DNA from: an uncultured Verrucomicrobiota bacterium | Lineage (GTDB): Bacteria > Verrucomicrobiota > Verrucomicrobiia > Opitutales > Seribacteraceae | Direction of reading: 5' to 3' | Length of the DNA: 64,000 bases | Assembly (NCBI GenBank): GCA_902612125.1 | Contig: CACMBV010000007.1 | Span: 1 to 64,000 of the forward strand | Part shown: positions 53,262 through 61,655 of the stretch, piece by piece | Position numbering within the stretch: position 1 is the stretch's first letter | Layout of the letters: every line of letters begins with the position of its first letter | Translations under genes and position numbers: made by a program | Notes under the pieces: generated by a model | Databases searched by the model: none | What the model was told of the DNA's origin: nothing | What the model saw: the letters and a program-made list of their open reading frames with translations, nothing else

Positions 53262-53416
53262 GAAAAAATAAGCCCTGACGGCCCAAAGCAGGACCCTTTG
53301 CATGATGAACATTCAATGTTTAAATTCAATCTGCCTGTGTTATAACCTAAACCCATGACTCGAAATTGCACTCACTGATAGTGCCAGTTTCAATGTTAAA
53401 ATATAATTTCGGTTGT
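53262..53416. other. Intergenic remainder between DUF1501 region and GH32-like gene
   Basis: Together with the doubtful small ORF this completes a 322-base stretch without a clear gene. I see no strong terminator hairpin, no promoter consensus and no ORF of note. The facing genes converge here. Confidence 0.4.
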
Positions 53417-55504
53417 CTATTCTTGATACGCAGATTTCATGTTCCAAAAAGAAAGACGATCGACCTGCAGATCCGCTCCCTCATTGAAAAGGGAAATATA
53501 TGGATTAATTTTTGAACCTGCCGGTCTCTTCTTATCCGCCATCACAACTTGTTTCCCATTTGCGAAAACTTCTACCAGGCATGCATCCACAAAAATCCGT
53601 AACGATAATTGCTCATTTGAATTCAGGGTGAAATCCCCGTTCTGATTCCCCACTTCAAGCAGATTTTTCTCCCGATTTATTTTAATGCGGAGTCCATTTT
53701 CACCCTTCTCGTCGCAAAGGACATTGATTCCAAAACTCTGACTTCCACTTTGCCCAACTTCCAATTTGATCTCACAGTGATCGCCTTGCATATCATCCGG
53801 AATCACTGTGGAATTCTCCTTAATAAAAATTTTTTTCCTTTGTTTTTCCCCAAAGCGTAATTTCTCCAGTTCCTTAATTGGCCTGAGGCGCATTTCACCC
53901 TTCGTGGTGAGGGACATTTCCGTGGGGAGAGACTGGGTTCCTCGGTTGTCATTATTATTTCCTTGGATGAACCAACTCCAGTTGACACGACGACCGTCGG
54001 GTGTAAGCAAGGATTCAGGGGCGAAGTACCGGCGACTGTTTCCTCCAAGCACGGCATGATATTCGGGAAGAAATTGTTCATTCTTGAATTCGCCGATGAA
54101 GTAGCGACAACCCAACTTATGGCTTATACAGGTAAGTATCCATTTATCTCCCAGCTTGAAAAAGTTTGGGCAAGAAATGTCCTCGTCCATACTCACGCCC
54201 AATTTATCCTCATTAAATTCTGGGTGTAGAAGCTCACCAATATGCACCCAATCCCTAAGGTTTTCCGACTTCATGATCAAGGGCGGTTGATGACTGCTTC
54301 TCCCATTCAGACCATAATAAATCCCGTCCATGATCCAGACATCCGGGTCGAAATAAGGTTCATTCACCATTAGTTTACCAGACTTGTCTCGGGGAAGCAT
54401 GACTTCTGGCTTACTCCACTTATTCAGGTTATCGTCCAGGGCATGCTGAATCCAGTTACGATTGGAACCCCAACCACAGTAGGCATGGGCAGGCGTTCCC
54501 TCCCGGGTAAGAAAAGCGGTGCCGCTGAACATTCCATGACCATTTTCCTGAGGAACCAGCACGGTCGGATGCCATTCCCAGCGGACCATGTCTTGGCTTG
54601 AAACATGAGCATAGGAAATTCCGGCCCGGTTCCTGTAAATGTAATGTAGGTGATATCTACCCTTGTAATAAATAGCGGAATTTGGATCGTAGGGAGCACC
54701 AAGATCTTTTGCGGGATGAAAAAGATGATAAATGGGCCAGTTGTCAGGTATATCATCCGGCATCTCCGGAGTTTCCGGCACATATGGTTCATCAAGCAGG
54801 GGAACTTGACTGCCTCTCCTGGTTAGCTTCTCCGTCCTCGCGGCAATCAGGGTCGCACCCCGGTGTAGCATGAGCCGGCCCTTTTCCACCCTGGCTCCAA
54901 TTTTTAATTTATGATGGGGGAAACGACCTGTTTGTTCTGAAGCATCTTCTTCAAAGTCCCACCAGGCATACGGTTTAATCTCCGATGCTTTATTTGGAAC
55001 CAACTCCTTGATCTCACGGACGGTCAATGCCCGGTCATAGATTCGGGCATCTTCAATCATTCCCGAGATACCACCCCCCCCTCCAATGTGTCTTATACCA
55101 AAGACCACGAAGTTATTATCACTGGTAAGCAGGTCAATATTTTTGGCCGGGTATGAGGAATACAGATTTCCATCCCGAAAGATAGAAATTTGTTTTTCCT
55201 GATATACAATCGCCAACTGAATCAGAGAATCATCATCCTTGCTTTCGATTGGATTTTGGCTTTGGTTTTTTTCCGTTCTCGCCCAGTTATGACTACCCGC
55301 CATCCATTTACCGTCCATTTTTTCCGCAAAGACAATACCATCGAATTCGATCCCTTCCTGAATGGTCAGGACGGATCCAGCTTTAACTTTTTTATCATCC
55401 AAAATCACCCAGGAAACCAGGGTCTTGTCATACTCAGCGAAGAGATAACCAAGGGTCATGAAAAAACTTACACAAGCAATGATTTTTTTTAGGGCAAATG
55501 ACAT
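53417..55504 (-). CDS. Secreted LamG-GH32-like protein with altered catalytic motifs
   Basis: A signal peptide is followed by a LamG-type jelly roll (residues about 30-190, RDGNLYSSYPAK, IEDARIYDRALTVREIKEL), and then a five-bladed propeller related to GH32: GAPYDPNSAIYYKGRYHLHYIY at about residue 280, GMFSGTAFLTREGTPAHAY, NEPYFDPDVWIMDGIYYG and EDISCPNFFKLGDKWILTC. A C-terminal beta sandwich ends the protein (FVDACLVEVFANGKQVVM). The nucleophile Asp is present (DPN), but the RDP triad is FDP and the acid/base EC motif is SC. The substrate is therefore uncertain, and fructan hydrolysis should not be assumed. It is probably exported and glycan-binding or a diverged glycosidase. Confidence 0.78.
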   Translation of the reverse strand: MSFALKKIIACVSFFMTLGYLFAEYDKTLVSWVILDDKKVKAGSVLTIQEGIEFDGIVFAEKMDGKWMAGSHNWARTEKNQSQNPIESKDDDSLIQLAIVYQEKQISIFRDGNLYSSYPAKNIDLLTSDNNFVVFGIRHIGGGGGISGMIEDARIYDRALTVREIKELVPNKASEIKPYAWWDFEEDASEQTGRFPHHKLKIGARVEKGRLMLHRGATLIAARTEKLTRRGSQVPLLDEPYVPETPEMPDDIPDNWPIYHLFHPAKDLGAPYDPNSAIYYKGRYHLHYIYRNRAGISYAHVSSQDMVRWEWHPTVLVPQENGHGMFSGTAFLTREGTPAHAYCGWGSNRNWIQHALDDNLNKWSKPEVMLPRDKSGKLMVNEPYFDPDVWIMDGIYYGLNGRSSHQPPLIMKSENLRDWVHIGELLHPEFNEDKLGVSMDEDISCPNFFKLGDKWILTCISHKLGCRYFIGEFKNEQFLPEYHAVLGGNSRRYFAPESLLTPDGRRVNWSWFIQGNNNDNRGTQSLPTEMSLTTKGEMRLRPIKELEKLRFGEKQRKKIFIKENSTVIPDDMQGDHCEIKLEVGQSGSQSFGINVLCDEKGENGLRIKINREKNLLEVGNQNGDFTLNSNEQLSLRIFVDACLVEVFANGKQVVMADKKRPAGSKINPYISLFNEGADLQVDRLSFWNMKSAYQE

Positions 55505-55524
55505 AAGACTACATAGCTATCGAA

Positions 55525-55758
55525 TTGAATAAAAGCCTAGAGCATCGACACCCTTTCATTTCAGTCAAGTTCATACGAAAACAACTTGGAAAAGAAATAC
55601 GCCATGACCCTATGACGGGGATAATCATTATTCCTTTTGTTTGGACTGATCTGCTCGCATACAAAGATCTTTGTTCTTTGGGTTTAGCTCAAGAATCCAC
55701 CCAGGTTTCTTGGTTTTTAGAAAATGTGAAACTTTACTTGGAAACACCTCCAAGATGA
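55525..55758 (+). CDS. Doubtful small ORF, unknown
   Basis: This 77-residue frame opens at TTG 55525 in the gap between two minus-strand genes. It contains a hydrophobic stretch (GIIIIPFVWTDLLAYKDL) and an amphipathic end, but has no recognisable family. Its last 25 bases overlap the 3' end of the facing SDR gene. No ATG or clear ribosome site is seen. It may be a gene remnant. Confidence 0.2.
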   Translation: MNKSLEHRHPFISVKFIRKQLGKEIRHDPMTGIIIIPFVWTDLLAYKDLCSLGLAQESTQVSWFLENVKLYLETPPR

Positions 55759-56603
55759 GTCTCGAGCTGCAATCCCTCAAGTATACTGTCCTGAATGGGC
55801 TGGCTAATTTGGTTCAACTCATCCACGCCCCACGATACTCCAACTTGGGTACGCATCGGGCGGGATCCCGGTTCAGCTTCGGCAAGGCTTAGATAGGCGT
55901 CCACTACCAGTTTCGGGTCGGGGAATACACCAGTGCTCAACATCTCGCCAAAACCCTGAAATAAGGCATCTGGGATGTTTTTCAATTCACCATAACTGTT
56001 CACGACTTCCGCCCGTTCCGGTTGTTTGATCGCCCCAAACAGACCAGTGCTAAAAGGTCCGGGTTCGACCAAGGCAATGTCAACACCACAGGGAGCCAAT
56101 TCGTAACGCAAACTTTGGGAATATGCTTCGAGGGCGAATTTCGTGGCACAGTAAGTGCCAAAATAGGGCACTGCAATTCTACCGGCAATCGAACTTACAT
56201 TGATGATTAATCCGTTCCTTGCTCTTCGCATGCTTGGTAAAACGGCCTGAGTGGTACGAATCGCCCCATAGTAATTGGTGTTCATTTGCTCATGTGCCTG
56301 TGCAATACTGAAACCCTCGGTAATACCTGTGTACATGATACCGGCGTTGTTGATCAAAACATCCACCTCATCTATTTCTTTGAAAATATCGCAAAATGCG
56401 TCCTTCACCGAGTTATCGTCTTTGACATCCATCTCGACGACGGAAATTTTACTTGAGTAAGATTCCAGTGCTTTTTTAACCGCAGCGTTCCTTTCAGTGG
56501 TATCCCTCATGGTAGCCCAAACACGGTAGCCCGCGTCCGAAAAAACCTTGGCGGCGTCTTCGCCAAATCCACTACTTGAACCGGTGATAACAATATTTTT
56601 CAT
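55734..56603 (-). CDS. Short-chain dehydrogenase/reductase, classical type
   Basis: The 289-residue SDR has the cofactor motif VITGSSSGFGEDAAKVF, NNAG in VDVLINNAGIMY, and the active site NVSSIAGRIAVPYFGTYCATKFALEAYSQ (Ser, Y-x3-K). The motif PGPFSTGLF is a common variant of the PG motif. No operon partner is adjacent. The substrate is unknown; many of these act on steroids, sugars or lipids. Confidence 0.87.
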   Translation of the reverse strand: MKNIVITGSSSGFGEDAAKVFSDAGYRVWATMRDTTERNAAVKKALESYSSKISVVEMDVKDDNSVKDAFCDIFKEIDEVDVLINNAGIMYTGITEGFSIAQAHEQMNTNYYGAIRTTQAVLPSMRRARNGLIINVSSIAGRIAVPYFGTYCATKFALEAYSQSLRYELAPCGVDIALVEPGPFSTGLFGAIKQPERAEVVNSYGELKNIPDALFQGFGEMLSTGVFPDPKLVVDAYLSLAEAEPGSRPMRTQVGVSWGVDELNQISQPIQDSILEGLQLETHLGGVSK

Positions 56604-57060
56604 ATATCCTGAGACTTACAAGACATTTTTTTAGGTATTACAATCTTGAATTTCCTGTATTCAAAATGATAGCAGGATCGAAATTTTTCCAACTTAGTTT
56701 TTATTATATTCATACTCACTATTTATGCGAAGGTGTATTTTCATTTGGGATTGATTTAGGAGATTATTTGAGGTGTGGCTTAATCCTTAGTGGAGGTGAA
56801 AAGAATCGTATCCACGAGGGAAGGGAAGGAAAACCTCGTAAACATAAAGGATCTAACTCACTCACCGAAGGCGGTGAACAAGATATTGACTGAGATTTAC
56901 GGCAAGGATCGTAAGGTGCTGACCCGAACGAATTGTGCAAAGATGGGGATGTCTAACCGACGAGTTAAAAGGTCATCCTTTGACCCACTGAATTGCTCTT
57001 TTATAGAGTCAGTTAATCAAACCGGCGTTTACTTTATTTTAGAAATCTCAATTTAGAATA
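56604..57060. other. 457-base region with no assignable gene
   Basis: The stretch is bounded by the SDR start and the end of a lipoprotein gene. Its first third is AT-rich and should contain the SDR promoter. Two overlapping frames exist (56666-56893 and 56790-57056). The second has a basic, protein-like segment (SPKAVNKILTEIYGKDRKVL), but no family or ribosome site is clear. I see no repeats, inverted ends or tRNA. It could be a decayed gene. Confidence 0.4.
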
Positions 57061-57783
57061 TCACAAACCATCAAAAAGCAGAATTCTACACTTTCCGTTT
57101 TGTTTCAAATAGGAAGAAAATACATTGGTCATCTCTACGGTGAAGTTATTTCTTGGTTCAGCACGGATAACATCCTCTGTTACTGAAAGGTATCCTTTGC
57201 TGTCCACAAGGCAGTCATTAGGAAGTATAAAACTGAAATCCTTTCTTAAATCATTTACCACCTCAAATGAAATGCTTACATCAGAAAAATCAATTTCCTG
57301 CAGGTATTCATTTTCAATTTTTTCCTGAAGATTAGTAAAAGAATCTTGATTAAGTTTGAGAAACAAAGAATGCAGTTTATTTCCCTTTTTGTCGGCAAAC
57401 TCTTTACTTTTTGTCACATAAAATGAAAGGAGTTCTCCCAGCGGCAGTTTCCCTTTCTCATCCTCATAATTTTCAACCAGATTAATTTTGCATTTTGTCT
57501 CGATGATCGCAAAATCTTCAAAATCTCCTTCCTTCCAACCCTTGAAAACGGGATCATTGACCACACCCTTCATCATTTTCAGAATTTTCGTTTGAGTCTT
57601 TTTCTTTTTGTCCAGTGCTGGTATGAGGATTTGGGTAGGTATTTCTGTAACATTCTTACCGTCAGATTCAATTATATCGCTTAAATCACGAGTATAGATA
57701 GATGACTGAAATGAAAGATCACACGCTGTTAAAAAACTAAAATATAAGATTAGCACCGTTGCGGTTATATTTTTCAATTTCAT
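57061..57783 (-). CDS. Putative lipoprotein of unknown function
   Basis: The 240-residue protein has a lipoprotein signal ending in a lipobox (YFSFLTACDLSF, Cys at residue 21). The mature part is Lys- and Asp/Glu-rich with no recognisable domain; it has a charged segment (ALDKKKKTQTKILKMMKGV) and ends in a strand-rich half (VSISFEVVNDLRKDF, NNFTVEMTNVFSSYL). It is probably anchored to a membrane at the outer face. It has no operon partner and is not similar to any family I know. Confidence 0.65.
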   Translation of the reverse strand: MKLKNITATVLILYFSFLTACDLSFQSSIYTRDLSDIIESDGKNVTEIPTQILIPALDKKKKTQTKILKMMKGVVNDPVFKGWKEGDFEDFAIIETKCKINLVENYEDEKGKLPLGELLSFYVTKSKEFADKKGNKLHSLFLKLNQDSFTNLQEKIENEYLQEIDFSDVSISFEVVNDLRKDFSFILPNDCLVDSKGYLSVTEDVIRAEPRNNFTVEMTNVFSSYLKQNGKCRILLFDGL

Positions 57784-58023
57784 ATCTTTGAATTACTTCA
57801 GCTTTAAAAAATTATCAAGGAGTTAAAAAATTAACTTAGGTCTCTAAAACTGATCGCCAAATGCTGACTCGATGAGAGATCGAGTTATTGTTTGAGTTTT
57901 CCGGGAAATCTGGTCAAAGCGGGTCAAATTATGTCCGAATCGGCTCAGTCAAAAAAGAACCTGAGAACTGCTTGAAACCCGCATCCCCACAAAGATTAGC
58001 ACCCAAACGGGTCCCTGAAACTT

Positions 58024-58398
58024 TGGTGGAGGTGGCGGGAATCGAACCCGCGTCCCGCAATCTTTCCGATTCGGCGTCTACATGTGTAGTTCTCTTATTG
58101 ATTTTAGCTTAAAGAAGGAAGGAACACCTTTTAAACCGAGCTTATCTTCAACCGTTTAGCCTCCGATAGACAAGCAAACGCTCCGAGGTTTTACCTGCTT
58201 TTTAACGCCCCGACCACCCAGCAGGTGTCAGTGGACTGTCGACGTGCAGACTTATGCTGCAAGCGCTTCGAGCTCAGGCTCAAAGCTAACGATATTATTT
58301 TCGCCATGTAATGATTTGAAGCATTTTTTACGAGGCCAAGCGTCATCCTCGACACGCAACCGAATTTTCCAAATTGCAGTCGAATCCGGAACACCCCC
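58024..58398 (-). ncRNA. ssrA: Transfer-messenger RNA (tmRNA, ssrA)
   Basis: Read on the minus strand, the 5' end is GGGGGTGTTCCGGATTCGAC and the 3' end is the tRNA-like GGGTTCGATTCCCGCCACC followed by TCCACCA. The two ends form a 7-base acceptor stem with a G-U pair at position 3, the alanylation signal. The CCA is encoded. The tag frame runs from 58305 to 58252: resume codon GGC (Gly), then ENNIVSFEPELEALAA and a TAA stop. The A-L-A-A end is the classic protease-recognition tail. Length is 375 bases. Its protein partner smpB is at 18263-18742. Confidence 0.95.
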
Positions 58399-58422
58399 AA
58401 CAAAATTTCAAAGATCATGAAG

Positions 58423-58451
58423 AATCTAAGTAATAATTCTACACAGGTCAA
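58423..58451 (-). promoter_or_regulatory. Possible ssrA promoter
   Basis: On the minus strand TTGACC (58451-58446) is separated by 17 bases from TAGATT (58428-58423). The tmRNA 5' end is 24 bases further on, so a short leader would need removal by RNase P. The elements lie inside the upstream region of ppk. Confidence 0.4.
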
Positions 58452-58509
58452 GGAGGGGAGAAGTAAATTCCATTGTCTAATTATTGAAATCTCTGATAAT
58501 TTTAGAACG

Positions 58510-60618
58510 ATGTCAGGTAATAATTCCACAAAGGATTCAATCAAACCTAGGTTTTTCAACCGGGAATTAAGCTGGCTTGCTTTTAATGAACGTGTTTTGG
58601 ATCAGGCGTTCTCGGAAAAATATCCTTTATTGGAAAGAACCCGTTTTCTTTCTTTCGTAAGTTCCAATCTTGATCAGTTTTACGAAATTCGGGTGGCCGG
58701 CTTGATGCAAAAAGTGGATGCCGGCATTACCCGGGCCAGCCTAGATGGCAGTCAACCCAAAGAGTTACTTAAAGAAGTGAGAAACCGGGCCCATAATATG
58801 TCTCAACGCGAATACAGTTGCTGGCGGGATGTGCTCAAGCCTGCCCTGGCCAAGGAAAAGGTTTTATTTAAGGAGATCGATGAGCTGACCAAAGCAGAAT
58901 TTATCTGGTTAAGGGCTTATTTCCGCAGGGAGGTGTTTCCGGTGCTCACTCCTCTTGCGGTTGATCCCACCCATCCCTTTCCCCTGATTCTTAATAAATC
59001 ATTGAATCTTTTTGTATCATTGAGAAACTTGCGAAAAAAACAGGCGAAACCACTCAAGGCGGTTGTGCAAGTACCAAGGATTCTACCTCGCCTTGTTCGA
59101 ATTGAAGCGAAGGGAAATAAAGATACCTTTATATTTTTGAGTGATGCGGTCAGGCATTTCGTGTCTGATCTTTTCCCGGGGCACAAAGCACTGGGTGCAT
59201 GGGCTTTTCGTATTACTCGAAATAGCCATCTCTATGTGGACGAGGAAGAGGTGGAGAATTTACTGCTTAGTATTGAGGACGAACTCCACAACCGAAGAAG
59301 GGGAGCCGCCGTTAGGTTGGAAATTGATAATACGATTGATCAGGATGTCTTGGACTACCTGCTCAAATCACTTAATTTAACAGCTCAGGATGTGTTAAAG
59401 ATAAACGGTCCGATCAACTTATACAGGTTGATGAATTTAGTAGACTTAGTGGATCGGGATGATCTCAAATTTCCCGCCTTCGATGCCTTTGTTCCAAAGG
59501 AACTAGCGATTAAAGAAAATTTGTTCGATCAAATATCGAAAAATGATCATTTATTGCACCATCCTTATGATTCCTTCAGCCCGATGGTTGAATTTCTCCG
59601 TCAGGCATCCGTAGATCCGGAGGTTTTCGCGATTAAACTCACGATTTACCGGACAAGTGGAGACTCTCCGATTGTCAAAGCGTTGATGGATGCAGCTCAG
59701 AATGGAAAACAGGTAACCGCCATGGTCGAACTCAAGGCCAGGTTTGATGAAGAGGCCAATGTACAATGGTCCAGAAAAATGGAAGAAGTCGGAGTACATG
59801 TAGTGTATGGACTCGCAGGTTTAAAAACACATTGCAAATGCTGCCTGGTGGTGAGGCGGGAAGGGAAGAAGCTAAAACGTTACGCTCACCTTGGAACCGG
59901 TAATTATAACCCCAGCACGGCCAAAACCTACACGGACTACAGTCTTTTCACCTCCAAGGCGGCGTTTACTTCTGATATGGCGAATCTTTTCAACACGCTT
60001 ACGGGATACACTCGCAAGCCCATCTTTAAAAAATTGTTGGTTGCTCCCTTTAATCTGCATGAGTCGATGCTTCTGAAAATTGAACAGGAATCAAAGATGG
60101 TTAGGGCGGGAATGGAGGCTTGGATTATCATCAAGGTGAACAGCCTGATTGATCCTGAGATTATACAAGCACTTTACAAAGCATCCCAGGCAGGAGTGAA
60201 AATTGATTTAATTGTGCGAGGAATTTGCGGACTTGTTCCAGGGGTCAAGGGATTGAGTGAAAATATCAAGGTAAGGAGCCTCTTGGGAAGATTTCTTGAA
60301 CATAGCCGAGTTTATTATTTCAAGAACTCACCCATTGGGGAAAATACATACTTAGGGAGCCCAGACTGGATGCCCCGTAATTTTTTCCGTCGGGTGGAAG
60401 TGGCATTTCCGGTAGAGGAAGAAAATATGCAAGAAGAGATCCTGCAAACCATGAAGGATATTCTTTCCGATAATTCAATGGCGTCTGAATTAAGACCGGG
60501 TGGAAAATATGCAACCATCCCCAGGAGGAGAAAAACGGAATTCTCCGTACAAGAAAACTTGGTCTCTTTAGCTCAGGAAAAGCAACGGCTCACGCTTACA
60601 AAACCCCGGTCAGGATGA
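58510..60618 (+). CDS. ppk: Polyphosphate kinase 1
   Basis: PPK1 makes long-chain polyphosphate from ATP. The N-terminal domain has RFFNRELSWLAFNERVLDQA and SFVSSNLDQFYEIRVAGL. The catalytic domains include SPMVEFLRQASVDPEVFAIKLTIYRT, the autophosphorylated His in VVYGLAGLKTHCKCCLVV, AHLGTGNYNPSTAKTYTD and the second His in LEHSRVYYFKN. I set the start at ATG 58510 (MSGNNSTKDS), not at the track start 58417, which lies close to the tmRNA promoter. Length is 702 residues, normal for the family. Confidence 0.95.
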   Translation: MSGNNSTKDSIKPRFFNRELSWLAFNERVLDQAFSEKYPLLERTRFLSFVSSNLDQFYEIRVAGLMQKVDAGITRASLDGSQPKELLKEVRNRAHNMSQREYSCWRDVLKPALAKEKVLFKEIDELTKAEFIWLRAYFRREVFPVLTPLAVDPTHPFPLILNKSLNLFVSLRNLRKKQAKPLKAVVQVPRILPRLVRIEAKGNKDTFIFLSDAVRHFVSDLFPGHKALGAWAFRITRNSHLYVDEEEVENLLLSIEDELHNRRRGAAVRLEIDNTIDQDVLDYLLKSLNLTAQDVLKINGPINLYRLMNLVDLVDRDDLKFPAFDAFVPKELAIKENLFDQISKNDHLLHHPYDSFSPMVEFLRQASVDPEVFAIKLTIYRTSGDSPIVKALMDAAQNGKQVTAMVELKARFDEEANVQWSRKMEEVGVHVVYGLAGLKTHCKCCLVVRREGKKLKRYAHLGTGNYNPSTAKTYTDYSLFTSKAAFTSDMANLFNTLTGYTRKPIFKKLLVAPFNLHESMLLKIEQESKMVRAGMEAWIIIKVNSLIDPEIIQALYKASQAGVKIDLIVRGICGLVPGVKGLSENIKVRSLLGRFLEHSRVYYFKNSPIGENTYLGSPDWMPRNFFRRVEVAFPVEEENMQEEILQTMKDILSDNSMASELRPGGKYATIPRRRKTEFSVQENLVSLAQEKQRLTLTKPRSG

Positions 60619-60756
60619 ACCCCTTGAAAATCCGAGAATCAAAGCAAAACTAACCAGAAAAAGCCCGAGCCCCACAATCGGGTCACGTGAAATACAGATA
60701 AAAAGACCTCCCACCAGGAGAATGGGGGCAATAGGTCTTTTCCAGTCAAACTTCAT
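60610..60756 (-). CDS. Small two-span membrane protein, unlisted, unknown
   Basis: This 48-residue ORF is too short for the track. It begins MKFDWKRPIAPILLVGGLFI and has two hydrophobic segments (PIAPILLVGGLFICI and VGLGLFLVSFALILGF) separated by SRDP. It starts 11 bases behind the TonB/TolA-like gene on the same strand and its stop overlaps the ppk 3' end by nine bases. The clear hydrophobic pattern and the tight spacing support a real gene, but its role is unknown. Confidence 0.6.
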   Translation of the reverse strand: MKFDWKRPIAPILLVGGLFICISRDPIVGLGLFLVSFALILGFSRGSS

Positions 60757-60767
60757 TGAGTAACGCT

Positions 60768-61592
60768 CTAATTTAATCGAAAAGGGACTTTCAGGGAAGA
60801 TCCTAAATTTCCACCCGGTGGAGGACCCACATTCCCGACAAGGTTGGCCACCTGGAGAATGAGTTTGTCTAATTGAGAGTTCCCTGATGATTTGGCAATT
60901 CTCTTGCGGACCAAGGTGCCGTTTGGAGATATCTCAAAACTCAACCATGCTTCCCCGCCATTGGCAAGGGATGTGGAACGAAGCTTCGACTCCCAGGCCA
61001 TCTCTAATTTCATTTTGACCGCGGAAAGATAGGCATTCAGAACGGAAGCCGAAACTGGACTTACGGCCTTTCCGGTATGGGAGGAAATCTTGATTTCATC
61101 GAGGGGTTTAATTCTGGAGGCGTCAATTTTGACAACAGGAACAGTTTGCCTAATTGCTTGAGGTTTATGCTTGATCGGCTTGAGGTTATTTTTCTTTTGA
61201 AAATCCTTAAAAGAAATGGGCTGAGGCTTAGGTTTGGGGGTGGATTTTACAACCGGTTTGGGGATGGGTTTCGGCTTCACCGAAATGGGTTTGGTCTTGG
61301 GGTTAGGCTTGGGTTTGACCACCGGATTGATTTTTGGCAAGGTGGGTGGGAGAGGTTTGGGTTCGGGTTTCGGCGTTGCCTTTGCCGGGGGTGGCATGGA
61401 GGCAGGAGGTTGAACTGGTTGAGGAATAACCGGTGGTTCACTGACCATTGCTAATTCGAAAACATGAATCTCTTCTGGCTCTTCTTCACAACTAGGAAAT
61501 AAACCAAGGGCGAAGACAAAACAGGCCCCCAAGAGATGAAAAAATAAGGAATAACGAAAAAGTTTTTTTTCTCTTCGATTAAAACCAATCAT
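60768..61592 (-). CDS. TonB/TolA-type energy transducer
   Basis: The 274-residue protein has an N-terminal membrane anchor (YSLFFHLLGACFVFALGLF), then a long Pro-Lys-rich spacer (KPKPNPKTKPISVKPKPIPK and similar) from about residue 65 to 140, and a C-terminal TonB/TolA-like domain (AYLSAVKMKLEMAWESKL, GGEAWLSFEISPNGTL, SSGNSQLDKLILQVANL). Such proteins bridge the periplasm to outer-membrane receptors. ExbB/ExbD and TolQ/R are not nearby. It could energise the TonB-dependent receptor, but that is not shown by position. Confidence 0.82.
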   Translation of the reverse strand: MIGFNRREKKLFRYSLFFHLLGACFVFALGLFPSCEEEPEEIHVFELAMVSEPPVIPQPVQPPASMPPPAKATPKPEPKPLPPTLPKINPVVKPKPNPKTKPISVKPKPIPKPVVKSTPKPKPQPISFKDFQKKNNLKPIKHKPQAIRQTVPVVKIDASRIKPLDEIKISSHTGKAVSPVSASVLNAYLSAVKMKLEMAWESKLRSTSLANGGEAWLSFEISPNGTLVRKRIAKSSGNSQLDKLILQVANLVGNVGPPPGGNLGSSLKVPFRLN

Positions 61593-61655
61593 TACCCATT
61601 CCCATCGTTATTAATTCCACCAATGTGAATAACTTAGTTCAAAGATCCGGACAAA

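Noticed and set aside
57888-58112. 74-residue ORF containing VEVAGIEPASR
   Set aside because: The AGIEPASR pattern is a well-known false peptide from reading the 3' end of a tRNA-like structure on the other strand; this region is the ssrA 3' end.
58191-58559. 122-residue minus-strand ORF
   Set aside because: It lies over the body and promoter of ssrA and has no protein family features.
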